NCBI GenBank assembly: GCA_050180235.1
Contig: JBFXEJ010000045.1
Span: forward strand, 1-44,416
Reading direction: 5' to 3'
DNA length: 44,416 nucleotides
DNA from: JAABRU01 sp050180235
GTDB taxonomy: Bacteria; Desulfobacterota; Desulfobacteria; Desulfobacterales; Desulfococcaceae
Shown: piece after piece, positions 33,426 to 41,761 of the stretch
Numbering within the stretch: the first letter of the stretch is position 1
Layout of the letters: the number at the start of each line of letters is the position of its first letter
The notes under the pieces: generated by a model
What the model saw: only the letters and a program-made list of their open reading frames with translations
Told to the model about the DNA's origin: nothing
Databases searched by the model: none
Made by a program: the position numbers and the translations under genes

Positions 33426-33630
33426 GTTTTTCTCCGGAAATGTATAAATCTATATTTGCTGCAAAATCCTCCGGTGCATCAATCTTAATCTGTCGAAGTT
33501 TTGCCATCAGTCCCGGTTTTCTCAGGGTTTGTTTTGAATGAACAAACTGGGTGATGAGTTGATGCAAATCATCAAGATATATGTCTTCAATCAGATCAAT
33601 TTTCCTGTAAATCAAGTCTCTTGTCATCAT
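33403..33630 (-). CDS. Antitoxin of the PIN-domain toxin
   Basis: A 75-residue protein. The first half is helical (LIYRKIDLIEDIYLDDLHQLITQFVHSK) and the second half shorter and polar (DAPEDFAANIDLYISGE). It is the short upstream partner expected of VapBC pairs, though I cannot name its DNA-binding fold. Tandem ATGs at 33630 and 33627 follow a GGAAAG site; the 3' end overlaps the toxin start, so translation is coupled. Confidence 0.75.
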   Translation of the reverse strand: MMTRDLIYRKIDLIEDIYLDDLHQLITQFVHSKQTLRKPGLMAKLRQIKIDAPEDFAANIDLYISGEKHAHSHIS

Positions 33631-33709
33631 TATCTTTCCTTTCGGTTTTGCTTATGGTTAAAAATCAGGCTGGTTAAGGACAAACTGATTGCAATTTTAT
33701 CAATCATTC

Positions 33710-34285
33710 TCATATTTCATTTGCAATCTGCTGTTCAAAACCGTTATAACGGAGAAAAGAGACAGCCGTTTTTCCATACTTCCGCTGATCTGTGATTTCA
33801 AGCTCTTGTGTATGAACAGTTTCTGTTACGGAATGTTCCGCCACAATCACTGCTCCGGCAGAAAGTGATCCGCTCTGAATCAGATTTTGCAGGGCCGGTT
33901 TCACCATATTTTTATCATAGGGGGGATCCATAAAGACAAGGGTGAAAGGATTGGGCAGATTCCGTATGCAGCTCAGGTTTTTTACAATATCCCAGCGCAT
34001 TATGCGTGCTCTGTTTTCCAGGGAACAGTTTCTGATATTTTGGGACACGGCAGCAAGTGCGTCACGGTTCTGTTCAATGAAAAGCGCATACCGCGCGCCC
34101 CGGCTCAGGGCCTCAATGCCCATTGCCCCGGTTCCGGCAAACAGATCCAGCACAACAGCATCCTGCACAGCATCAGAAAGAATATTGAAAATGTTTTCCC
34201 TGATACGGTCGGATGTGGGCCGGGTTTTCATACCCCGGACAGACAGGAGTTTGCGCCCCCTGAATTCTCCCGCGATGATTCTCAA
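33710..34285 (-). CDS. rsmD: 16S rRNA (guanine-966-N2)-methyltransferase RsmD
   Basis: A 191-residue methyltransferase. RIIAGEFRGRKL at the start, RPTSDRIRENIFNIL, the SAM-binding VLDLFAGTGAMGIEALSRGA, and the catalytic DPPYDK are all present. The start codon is TTG 34285, whose TTGA overlaps the TGA of the upstream response-regulator gene, so it is probably translated by coupling. No ATG gives the conserved N-terminus. Confidence 0.95.
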   Translation of the reverse strand: MRIIAGEFRGRKLLSVRGMKTRPTSDRIRENIFNILSDAVQDAVVLDLFAGTGAMGIEALSRGARYALFIEQNRDALAAVSQNIRNCSLENRARIMRWDIVKNLSCIRNLPNPFTLVFMDPPYDKNMVKPALQNLIQSGSLSAGAVIVAEHSVTETVHTQELEITDQRKYGKTAVSFLRYNGFEQQIANEI

Positions 34286-35643
34286 TGAAAATCTCCCATG
34301 TCCGCTATTTCCCGGTAAAGGCTGTCCGGATGCAGTCCGATGGCGCTGGCTGTTCTGTGAATATCTCTGCCATATTGCAGGTATTTGCGGCGGATAAATG
34401 CGGTTTCAAAGTGACTGAGTGCATCGGCCATACTGTCTGTGGCGAAAAATGATTCCTCAGTCCGGTTTTCCGACTGCTGCTTAGGACTGTAGGGAGCCGG
34501 AATATCAGATAGCTGTATCAGATTATTTTCTGACATGAGCACCAGCCGGCCCATGAGATTTTTGAGTTCTCTCACATTTCCGGGCCAGGAATACGCACAG
34601 AGCATTTCCAGGGCTTCCGGACTCATTTTTTTTGGCGGCAGGCTGTTCTTGCGTGCCTTTTCATCCAGAAGGGTCTGCACCAGAAGAGGAATATCCTCTT
34701 TCCGATTTCTCAGAGGCGGCACAGTGATGGGAATCTCATTTAGCCGGTAGTACAGATCCTCCCTCAGACGGCCTTCACGGATTTCTTTTTCCGGATCTTT
34801 GTTTGTGGCCGCAATAATACGCACATTTACCCGGAGGGTTCTTCCTCCGCCTGTGCGCTGAAATTTCTGCTCCTGCAGTACCCGCAGCAGTCTGGCCTGG
34901 GTGCTGAGGTTCATATCACAGATTTCATCCAGAAAAAGCGTGCCCTCATGGGCAATTTCGAGTCCGCCTTTCAGCCGCTTTTCCGCGCCGCTGAATGCGC
35001 CTTTTTCATGGCCGAAAAGTTCACTTTCCAGACGATCTTCGGGAACGGCAGCGCAGTTGATGTCTATAAAAGGCTCTTCTGCCCTGGGACTCAGCAGATG
35101 AATGGTTCGGGCAGCGAGTTCCTTGCCTGTTCCGTTTTCACCTGTGATGAGTATCCATGAATCTGTGGGTGCGATAACAGCTATCTGCTTTTTCAGTTCC
35201 GCAATAACCGGGCTGTTGCCGCTGATGGAATGCTTTTCAATGGTTTTCTTGCGCAGATAGCGGTTTTCCTCTTCCAGACGCCTGAAATTGAGAGCCTTGT
35301 TGATGTCAACAATGACCTTGTCAATGGAAAGTGGTTTTTCAATAAGATCAAATGCGCCCAGTTTTGTGGCCCTTACAGCGGTTTCAACATTTCCGTGACC
35401 CGTGATGATGATAACCTGCAGTGAAGGATTGCCTTTTTTAATCTCTTTGAGGGTTTCAATGCCGTCAATGCCCGGCATCCATATATCCAGCAGAACAATA
35501 TCCGGGGCTTCCTCCTCTATCATTTTCAGACCTTCGTATCCGTTTGAGGCTGTAAGCACCTCAAATCCCTCATCGATCAGAAGTCCGCTCAGGGACTGCA
35601 GTATGGAAGTCTCGTCATCAATAATCAGAATTGTCGGAAACAT
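34282..35643 (-). CDS. Sigma-54-dependent response regulator, NtrC/AtoC type
   Basis: A 453-residue regulator with REC (1-120, phospho-acceptor Asp in IVLLDIWMPGIDG), AAA+ (about 140-370) and Fis-type HTH (DIHRTASAIGLHPDSLYREI at the end). In the AAA+ domain Walker A is TGENGTGKE, the sigma-54 contact loop is GAFSGA (usual GAFTGA), and Walker B is LFLDEICDM (usual DEIGDM). ATG 35643 has AAGGAG four bases upstream. There is no kinase gene beside it; the GAFSGA and Cys variants are conservative but worth noting. Confidence 0.93.
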   Translation of the reverse strand: MFPTILIIDDETSILQSLSGLLIDEGFEVLTASNGYEGLKMIEEEAPDIVLLDIWMPGIDGIETLKEIKKGNPSLQVIIITGHGNVETAVRATKLGAFDLIEKPLSIDKVIVDINKALNFRRLEEENRYLRKKTIEKHSISGNSPVIAELKKQIAVIAPTDSWILITGENGTGKELAARTIHLLSPRAEEPFIDINCAAVPEDRLESELFGHEKGAFSGAEKRLKGGLEIAHEGTLFLDEICDMNLSTQARLLRVLQEQKFQRTGGGRTLRVNVRIIAATNKDPEKEIREGRLREDLYYRLNEIPITVPPLRNRKEDIPLLVQTLLDEKARKNSLPPKKMSPEALEMLCAYSWPGNVRELKNLMGRLVLMSENNLIQLSDIPAPYSPKQQSENRTEESFFATDSMADALSHFETAFIRRKYLQYGRDIHRTASAIGLHPDSLYREIADMGDFH

Positions 35644-35721
35644 GCTTCTCCTTTGGGCGTTTTCCCGGTCTTTTGATCTTGCCGGAATGGGTAACATATC
35701 TGTGAAACATTTGCTGTTTTC

Positions 35722-36327
35722 CTATTCAAAATGAAATGCCTCAATGATTTCCCCTTTTTCCACAAAATGCTGTATTTTATGAAAAGCGTTCCGGCTTACT
35801 GCCGAAATTTTTTCCAGTTCCGCCACCACAGGGTCATCTTCCCCCAGCAGTTCTTTTGCTTTGTGCAGAAGTGCATCCTCCTGCTGCATGAATTTTTTCA
35901 AAGCCATTACTATTTCTTTCCGTTTCCAGTGCTTTTCCCTTTCTCCAGCGATAATCGGAAGCAGTCTGCGTATGGAATATTCCACCAGAGCATCACGGGA
36001 AGCGTCAAAGTTCTGGCAGACCTCTTCCAGAGAGGACAGGGTTCTCCGGCTCAGAACATAGGTTTTCTGTATGCGGGATTTATGGATATGCTCATGTGCG
36101 GTTATTTCGCGGGCAATCTGTTCCAAAGATTTCATGTCTTCAATCAGGTGATCAAAAAGAGATTTCTGTTTGATTCCCAGGTGGATGGAAACTGTGGTAA
36201 TGGCATTTATAGCATTTTCCGACAGTTTGAAGGTGGCTCGGACAGACTGTTTTCCTCTGAGTTCCGAGGTTTTTGTTGCAGGCAGTGGAATATGGGGCAC
36301 TGGTTTCCGGTCTTCACTGTTTGTCAT
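35722..36327 (-). CDS. Hypothetical protein with two possible RHH-like segments, 201 aa
   Basis: Two segments look like ribbon-helix-helix units: SVRATFKLSENAINAITTVSIHLGIKQKSLFDHLIEDM (about residues 28-66) and QKTYVLSRRTLSSLEEVCQNFDASRDALVEYSIRRLL (about 87-123). The C-terminal part is a charged helical stretch. Two RHH units in one chain could make a monomeric or pseudo-dimeric DNA-binding protein. It is not a recognised family. It lies upstream of the NtrC-type gene by 78 bases, so the two may share a transcript. Confidence 0.7.
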   Translation of the reverse strand: MTNSEDRKPVPHIPLPATKTSELRGKQSVRATFKLSENAINAITTVSIHLGIKQKSLFDHLIEDMKSLEQIAREITAHEHIHKSRIQKTYVLSRRTLSSLEEVCQNFDASRDALVEYSIRRLLPIIAGEREKHWKRKEIVMALKKFMQQEDALLHKAKELLGEDDPVVAELEKISAVSRNAFHKIQHFVEKGEIIEAFHFE

Positions 36328-36502
36328 AATACCCCTCCTTTGCCGGGGTCAGAAATCTGAATATACCTGAATTACTGGAGCAAACATGAACTAATAGTAA
36401 TGATATGAAATAGAAGTCTAACATATTTTTTCGTAAAAGAAAACAGGAAACATAAGCCCCGGAGAAAAATTTTTCCGGATTCCTGCACCAAGTCACGTTA
36501 TT

Positions 36503-36743
36503 CACTGATGTTACGCCAAACCTTCAGAATCCGGGAGACTGCTGTATTTCCCGTCATTCCGGAGAAAGCCTGAATCCGGTATTTTCAACGGTTTCCGGAT
36601 ACCGGCTTTCTCCGGTATGACGAAGATGCGTAAGGTGATTTCTGAAAATAAATATCCCGGTTCAGTTCACAGGCACAGGGCAAAAGCTGGAAGCTTTTGC
36701 TACTTTTCTGGCATATTCTTTCCTGGAAATCACCTAACATCAG
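36503..36743 (+). mobile_element. Family A element split by a family B insertion
   Basis: The left end CACTGATGTTACGCC and interior inverted arms (TTCCGGAGAAAGCC / GGCTTTCTCCGG) are typical of family A. The right end is cut: GCGTAA is followed by the 101-bp family B element, and the remaining ACATCAG-type end resumes at 36735. Removal of B with one TAA restores GCGTAACATCAG. Confidence 0.85.
36634..36734 (+). mobile_element. Family B miniature element nested in family A, 101 bp, TSD TAA
   Basis: It runs GGTGATTTCTG to GGAAATCACC, with TAA at 36631-36633 and 36735-36737. The length equals the copies at 21981 and 38206 exactly. Confidence 0.92.
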
Positions 36744-36744
36744 A

Positions 36745-36791
36745 TATGTAAGAAAAATTCTTACGCAAAAATCAGAATTCTTCTAATTTAC
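36745..36791 (+). promoter_or_regulatory. Shared 47-bp upstream motif with a GTAAGAA...TTCTTAC palindrome
   Basis: These 47 bases match 38097-38143 at 42 positions. The first 20 form an interrupted palindrome (GTAAGAAAAATTCTTAC); the remainder (AAAAATCAGAATTCTTCTAA and beyond) is identical in both. This copy lies 139 bases upstream of the TAXI gene. It could be an operator, a promoter region copied with the gene, or another dispersed repeat. Confidence 0.55.
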
Positions 36792-36929
36792 CTGCTTAAT
36801 TTGATGAACTATATTCCCCATTCATAAGTGCCCATTTATAAATTTTTTTGGTATACCGCAGGAGCCTGCCCTGAAAAACAGAGGTAAGCACCGGGGTTTA
36901 CCCCTGTATTATGCCGAAAGGAGAAAAAA

Positions 36930-37925
36930 ATGTTCAGAATGTCAGGTTTCAGCACTTTCATTTTCTGTTTTGTCCTGATGACAGGGATACTGCTGACACC
37001 TGCAACCGGCGGGGCCAAAACGAAACTGGTGTTTTCCGGCGGCCCGGACGGCGGAACCTTCCAGTATTTTTCCAAAGCTATTTCCACATGGATTTCCCAA
37101 AATACAGCAGAATTGGAAGTCACCAGCATGGCTTCCCCTGGTTCAGTTGAGAATCTGCGCCGGGTCAATTCCGGAGATGCGGATTTCGGCATTGTGTATT
37201 CCGCTGATTTGTATCTCGGATTCAACGGCAAACTGACCAATGACACACAAAAATATGACCAAACCTGTTCTATGTCCTATCTTTGCGGCGCGCCGGCCCA
37301 TCTGGCGGTGCTGGAGGGAAGCGGTATCAAAAAAGCCAAAGATATGGTGGGAAAACGCATAGCTGTCGGACTGGCAGGTTCCGGAGCCGCTGCTTCGGCA
37401 CAGCGTTATCTGACCTCTCTGGGCATATGGAATCAGGTCAGGGTGGAATATACAGACTACACCCGTGCAGCATCCGCCATTGGTGACAAACGCATTGATG
37501 CAATGTGGATTCTGGCTGCTTATCCCAATTCATCTGTTATCCAGGCAGCAGGCAGCAACAGGATTGCTCTGCTCAGCCTGGCTGAAGAAGGAAAGGAAGC
37601 CGGATTTTTCAGGGAATTCCCCTTTTACACCGAAGTGGTGATTCCCCAAGGCACATATAAGGGTGTGGATTATGAAGTGCGGGTTTTCCAGGATGCCACA
37701 GTATGGGTAGCCGGAAAGCATGTCAAATCTGAGATAGTGCGGAATTTGCTTAAAGAAATTTATTCTCCCGAAGGGCTGCTCTATATGGTGAGTATGACTG
37801 CTGCTGCCAGTGCCATGAATGCAAAGGACGGACTGATGGGTATTGTAACACCTGTTCACAAAGGAGCGGCTCAATTCTGGACAGAGGCAGGACTTCCCCT
37901 CACCCCCGGACAGGAAGTGAAATAG
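36930..37925 (+). CDS. TAXI-family TRAP substrate-binding protein, orphan
   Basis: A 331-residue secreted protein. The signal peptide spans about residues 1-30 (FIFCFVLMTGILLTPATGGA). The TAXI fold shows at KLVFSGGPDGGTFQYFSKAIS, MASPGSVENLRRVNSGDADFGIVYSADLYLGF and KRIAVGLAGSGAAASAQRYL. TAXI proteins deliver solutes such as glutamate-like acids to fused DctQM permeases, but no TRAP permease follows; the next genes are an ABC-type liv operon. ATG 36930 has AAAGGAG seven bases upstream. It may work with a remote permease or as a sensor subunit. Confidence 0.9.
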   Translation: MFRMSGFSTFIFCFVLMTGILLTPATGGAKTKLVFSGGPDGGTFQYFSKAISTWISQNTAELEVTSMASPGSVENLRRVNSGDADFGIVYSADLYLGFNGKLTNDTQKYDQTCSMSYLCGAPAHLAVLEGSGIKKAKDMVGKRIAVGLAGSGAAASAQRYLTSLGIWNQVRVEYTDYTRAASAIGDKRIDAMWILAAYPNSSVIQAAGSNRIALLSLAEEGKEAGFFREFPFYTEVVIPQGTYKGVDYEVRVFQDATVWVAGKHVKSEIVRNLLKEIYSPEGLLYMVSMTAAASAMNAKDGLMGIVTPVHKGAAQFWTEAGLPLTPGQEVK

Positions 37926-38096
37926 TCTGGGGTCTGTATGGAAGATGCCGGGAAATTATATTTTCCCCTTATGCACCACGTTATAGCAGTGAAACCGGTA
38001 TCGTTCGGCTGAAATCACTCCGAAGTTCGTAACATACTGGAATGAATGGTTCCCTGCTTTTGCCGGTATAAGAGTGGTTTTTGCAATTGGACTCTT

Positions 38097-38143
38097 TATG
38101 TAAAAATTTTTCTTACACAAAAATCAGAATTCTTCTAATTTAC
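38097..38143 (+). promoter_or_regulatory. Second copy of the shared 47-bp upstream motif
   Basis: It differs from 36745-36791 at five positions, four of them inside the palindrome core. It lies 411 bases upstream of livK, with a family B element in between. Similarity may extend weakly beyond (TATATTCC blocks follow both copies). Confidence 0.55.
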
Positions 38144-38205
38144 TTTCTTCATAAAATAATGTATATTCCGTATCAGTCCTGACCGGTCTTCATACACGGC
38201 ATGAC

Positions 38206-38306
38206 GGTGATTTCTGAAAATAAATATACCATCTCAGTTCACAGGCACAGGGCAAAAGCTGGAAGCTTTTGATACTTTGGCGGTATATTCTTTTCCGGAA
38301 ATCACC
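38206..38306 (+). mobile_element. Family B miniature element, 101 bp, TSD GAC
   Basis: GGTGATTTCTG to GGAAATCACC, flanked by GAC at 38203-38205 and 38307-38309. This non-TAA duplication shows that the 3-bp target is not fixed and supports true transposition. Confidence 0.9.
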
Positions 38307-38554
38307 GACAAAAAATGTGCCGTGCCGGATGTCGCGGGTTTTTATGCCTGCGAAATATGCCGGAGAAAGACGGAAAAAGAATGAGGCAAAGGCGGTTTCA
38401 TGGCAAAATCAGCATGTCACGGGGATGAATGTCTGTATCGGAGAGCCGGTTTCCGGGAAAACCGGACACGGCATGACAGATACAGACTGTTTGATCCTGG
38501 GGCCTGCGGGTTTTGCAATTGTTCATAACATTCAACTTACAAGGAGAAAATGGA

Positions 38555-39763
38555 ATGGGAAAAGGAACAAAGAAATGGGGTTTTGTGCTGCTGTCCCTTA
38601 TGGCATGTATGGCCGTAGGGGTGACATCCTCTTTTGCTGAGGAGACCATCAAAATCGGCGTGGTGCTTCCGCTTACAGGGGATCAGGCAAAATTCGGGGA
38701 GATTGAAAAAATGTCCTTTGATCTCGCGATTGAGGAGATCAATGCGGCCGGAGGAGTCAACGGGAAAAAAATCGAACTGGTGATGGAAGATGACACAGGC
38801 AGACCCGATGTGGGCCGCTCGGTTGTGGAAAAACTCATCACCAAAGACAAAGTGGTCATGATCAGCGGCGGTTACAGCAGTTCCGTAACCTATGCGGTCG
38901 CGGGCGTATGCCAGCAGAATCAGGTTCCCTTTCTGGTCTGCACCGGTTCCGCAGACAATATCACTGAATCCAACTGGGATTATGTTTTCCGCATCAATCC
39001 GCCTGTCAGCGAATATGCGGGTGCAATTGAAAGCCTGCTTACCGAAGTCGTAAAACCCAAGACTGTGGCGATTCTGTATGAAAATTCCAAATTCGGAACC
39101 GACGGCGCCAAATCCTTTGCGGAACTCTGCAAAAAACTCAATTACGAGGTTCTGCTGAAAGAAGGCTATGAGCATGGCGGCATTGACTTCAAACCGGTTC
39201 TGGTTCAGGTAAAGCAAAAGAATCCGGATGTTGTGTATATGATTTCCTATGTTATGGATGCCGCGCTGCTGATGAAACAGTCCAAAGAACTGAAACTCAC
39301 GCCGAAAATCTTCATCGGCGCGGGTGCCGGCTTTACCCTGCCGGAATTTCAGCAGAATGCAGGGCCTGCTTCTGAAAAACTGATCTCCGCCACCCTCTGG
39401 CATGAAGTTCTGCCCTATCCGGGTGCAATGGACTATTTCAAAAAATTTAAGGACAGATTCAAGAAAGATACGGAATATCACGGTGCAGAAGCCTATGGCT
39501 CTGCTTATGTCATTGCTGATGCCCTGAAAAGAGCCAAATCTCTGTCCAGCGCGGATGTCAAAGAAGCCCTTTCCCAGACCGATCTGATGACCGCATTCGG
39601 CCCTGTGAAGTTTATCTCTTACGATAAGAAGAAAAACCAGAACAAACTTCCCACCTATGTTGTGCAGTGGATTGACGGAAAACTCGAACTGGTATGGCCT
39701 GCCAATATCGGCACCAAATCCTTTGTCTATCCGGTGGACTGGCTGAAGACCTGGGGATATTAA
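38555..39763 (+). CDS. livK: Branched-chain amino-acid ABC transporter substrate-binding protein
   Basis: A 402-residue periplasmic binding protein (peripheral type I fold). The signal peptide is about residues 1-28 (WGFVLLSLMACMAVGVTSSFA). Mature features are IKIGVVLPLTGDQAKFGEIEKMSFDLAIEEINAAGG and NGKKIELVMEDDTGRPDVG, then VPFLVCTGSADNITES. ATG 38555 is chosen because AAGGAG at 38541-38546 sits eight bases upstream; an ATG at 38550 is out of frame. It heads a complete livKHMGF operon. The ligand may be an amino acid or an amide; the sequence alone does not tell. Confidence 0.93.
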   Translation: MGKGTKKWGFVLLSLMACMAVGVTSSFAEETIKIGVVLPLTGDQAKFGEIEKMSFDLAIEEINAAGGVNGKKIELVMEDDTGRPDVGRSVVEKLITKDKVVMISGGYSSSVTYAVAGVCQQNQVPFLVCTGSADNITESNWDYVFRINPPVSEYAGAIESLLTEVVKPKTVAILYENSKFGTDGAKSFAELCKKLNYEVLLKEGYEHGGIDFKPVLVQVKQKNPDVVYMISYVMDAALLMKQSKELKLTPKIFIGAGAGFTLPEFQQNAGPASEKLISATLWHEVLPYPGAMDYFKKFKDRFKKDTEYHGAEAYGSAYVIADALKRAKSLSSADVKEALSQTDLMTAFGPVKFISYDKKKNQNKLPTYVVQWIDGKLELVWPANIGTKSFVYPVDWLKTWGY

Positions 39764-39770
39764 TCAGGGT

Positions 39771-39890
39771 TCAGTTGTCAGTGAACAGTGAACGGTGAAC
39801 AGTTATCAGTGAACAGTTATCAATTACTGCTGTTCACTGATAACTGACAACTGACAACTAACTGACAACTGATAACTGTCCACTGATAAC
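39771..39890. repeat. Inverted repeat array of AGTGAACAG/AGTTATCAGT units
   Basis: CAGTGAACAG..CAGTTATCAG units on the left pair with CTGTTCACTGATAACTG and ACTGATAAC on the right. It fills the livK-livH gap inside the operon. The hairpin could attenuate transcription past livK or stabilise its message, which would suit the high demand for binding protein. Confidence 0.75.
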
Positions 39891-39906
39891 GGAAAGGAAA
39901 AACCGC

Positions 39907-40782
39907 ATGAATGTTTTTTTTCAGACTTTGGTTGCCGGAATCCTGATGGGCGGGATTTACAGCCTGATCGGAATCGGAATGACACTGATCATGGGTGTTA
40001 TGGGAATCATCAATCTGGCGCACGGGCAGTTGATGATGGTGGCCATGTATATCACCTTTGTTCTGTCCCATTATTTTCACATTGATCCCTATTTTTCCCT
40101 GTTTGTGGCAATGCCTGCTTTGTTTGTGCTGGGAATGCTGATTCAGCAGTTTCTGCTCAATCCTCTGATCAAAATTGATTCTGTTCTTCCGGAAAATCAG
40201 GTGCTGATGACAGTGGGTATAGGCATGGTCATGACGGAAATTGCACGGTTTATCTTTTCATCGGATTACAAAACCGTCCAGACCACTTACAGCAGCAAGG
40301 CTTTGTTTATCGGTGACATCTCCTTTAACTTTGCCATGTGCGTGGCTTTTGTGATTGCTCTGGTGTTTACCGGGATTCTGTTCTGGTTCCTGCTGAAAAC
40401 CGATCTGGGACGCGCGATCCGGGCAACTGCCCAGGACAAAGACGCTGCCACACTCATGGGCATCAACAGCAGCCGGATTACAGTCATCACATTTGGCATC
40501 GGTTCCGCACTGGTGGCCTCCGCGGGCACACTCCTGATTCCGATTTTTTATCTGTATCCTGACATCGGGGGCCAGTTTACACTCAAAGCCTTTGTCATCA
40601 CCATTCTCGGAGGTCTGGGCAGCACGGTCGGCGCAATTGTGGGCGGGCTGGTGCTGGGTATTGCGGAATCGCTCGGAGCCACCTATATCGGCATGGGATA
40701 CAAGGAAATGGTGGGACTTGTGATTTTCGTGCTGGTGCTGATATTTTTACCCGGCGGTCTGAAACGCCTGACCAAAATTTAG
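39907..40782 (+). CDS. livH: Branched-chain amino-acid ABC transporter permease, LivH type
   Basis: A 291-residue LivH permease of the second cluster. The diagnostic stretch is GGIYSLIGIGMTLIMGVMGIINLAHGQLMMV at residues 16-46, with AFVITILGGLGSTVGAIVGGLVLG near the C-terminus. It is divergent from the LivH at 1346, so the clusters are not a recent duplication. ATG 39907 has GGAAAGG upstream; ten bases separate it from livM. Confidence 0.94.
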   Translation: MNVFFQTLVAGILMGGIYSLIGIGMTLIMGVMGIINLAHGQLMMVAMYITFVLSHYFHIDPYFSLFVAMPALFVLGMLIQQFLLNPLIKIDSVLPENQVLMTVGIGMVMTEIARFIFSSDYKTVQTTYSSKALFIGDISFNFAMCVAFVIALVFTGILFWFLLKTDLGRAIRATAQDKDAATLMGINSSRITVITFGIGSALVASAGTLLIPIFYLYPDIGGQFTLKAFVITILGGLGSTVGAIVGGLVLGIAESLGATYIGMGYKEMVGLVIFVLVLIFLPGGLKRLTKI

Positions 40783-40792
40783 AGAGGCGGAC

Positions 40793-41761
40793 ATGAAGAA
40801 ACATATTGCACTCATTGTTTTCGGAATCTTTTTTCTGCTGTTCCCCCTTGCGGTTCAGTCAAGTTATTATCAGCATCTGCTTATTATTGCACTGATGTGG
40901 GTTATCATCGGATCCTCATGGAATCTGCTGGCAGGTTATACCGGGCAGGTTTCCTTCGGACATGCCATTTTTTTCGGCGTGGGTGCATACACTTCCGGCA
41001 TGATGGTGACACAGTTGAATATCTCGGCATGGTGGGGAATAATACTGGGCGGGCCGGCTGCCATGCTGATTGCTTTGTTTGTGGGATGGGTCTGCTTCCG
41101 GCTGCGGGGACCCTATTTTGCTTTGGCAACACTGGCAGGCGGTGAAATTATCCGCCTGATTGCCACAAACTGGGAAAGTTTTACCGGCGGCATGGTGGGA
41201 ATTCTGATTATTCAGTCCTTTAAAAGCAAGCTGCCCTATTATTACATCGTGCTGGCGCTGGCAGTGCTGTGCATCTGGTGCATTCACCTGATTATGAAAT
41301 CCAAATGGGGCTATTATTTTGTTTCCATCCGCGAAGATCAGGATGCTGCGGAAACACTTGGCATCAATACTGCCCTGTACAAAAACATCTCCCTGCTGGT
41401 CAGCGCGTTTTTTACCGGAACCGCAGGAGCCTTTTACATGAACTACATGGGATTCATAGATCCCCATGTGGTGTTTTCCCTGCATTACATCTCCATTATG
41501 ACGATTCTGGTCGCGATTGTCGGGGGCGTGGCAACCATATGGGGGCCTGCGGTCGGAGCCTTTATTATGGTCGGGATTCAGGAAATGTTCCGAAGTGCGT
41601 TTTTCGGACTTGCCCCCAAATGGGTCAGTCAGGGTCATGCGCTGGTTTTCGGACTGCTTGTGATCTTTGTCATTATGTTCCTTGCCAACGGAATTGTGGG
41701 GGACTGGGCAAAGATTAAACGGATTCTGAATATAAAGGGGAAAAGCCATGCCAATTCTTGA
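40793..41761 (+). CDS. livM: Branched-chain amino-acid ABC transporter permease, LivM type
   Basis: A 322-residue LivM permease. LLAGYTGQVSFGHAIFFGVGAYTSGMM (about residue 45) is the family signature, and the coupling region reads REDQDAAETLGINTALYK. It overlaps livG by 14 bases, a strong sign of coupled translation. Confidence 0.94.
   Translation: MKKHIALIVFGIFFLLFPLAVQSSYYQHLLIIALMWVIIGSSWNLLAGYTGQVSFGHAIFFGVGAYTSGMMVTQLNISAWWGIILGGPAAMLIALFVGWVCFRLRGPYFALATLAGGEIIRLIATNWESFTGGMVGILIIQSFKSKLPYYYIVLALAVLCIWCIHLIMKSKWGYYFVSIREDQDAAETLGINTALYKNISLLVSAFFTGTAGAFYMNYMGFIDPHVVFSLHYISIMTILVAIVGGVATIWGPAVGAFIMVGIQEMFRSAFFGLAPKWVSQGHALVFGLLVIFVIMFLANGIVGDWAKIKRILNIKGKSHANS

Larger units (their letters stand above)
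37926..38554. other. Region between the TAXI gene and livK
   Basis: This 629-base gap holds the second copy of the 47-bp motif (38097-38143) and a family B element (38206-38306). The rest, 38307-38554, shows no supported gene and probably carries the livK leader with its AAGGAG at 38541-38546. Confidence 0.55.
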
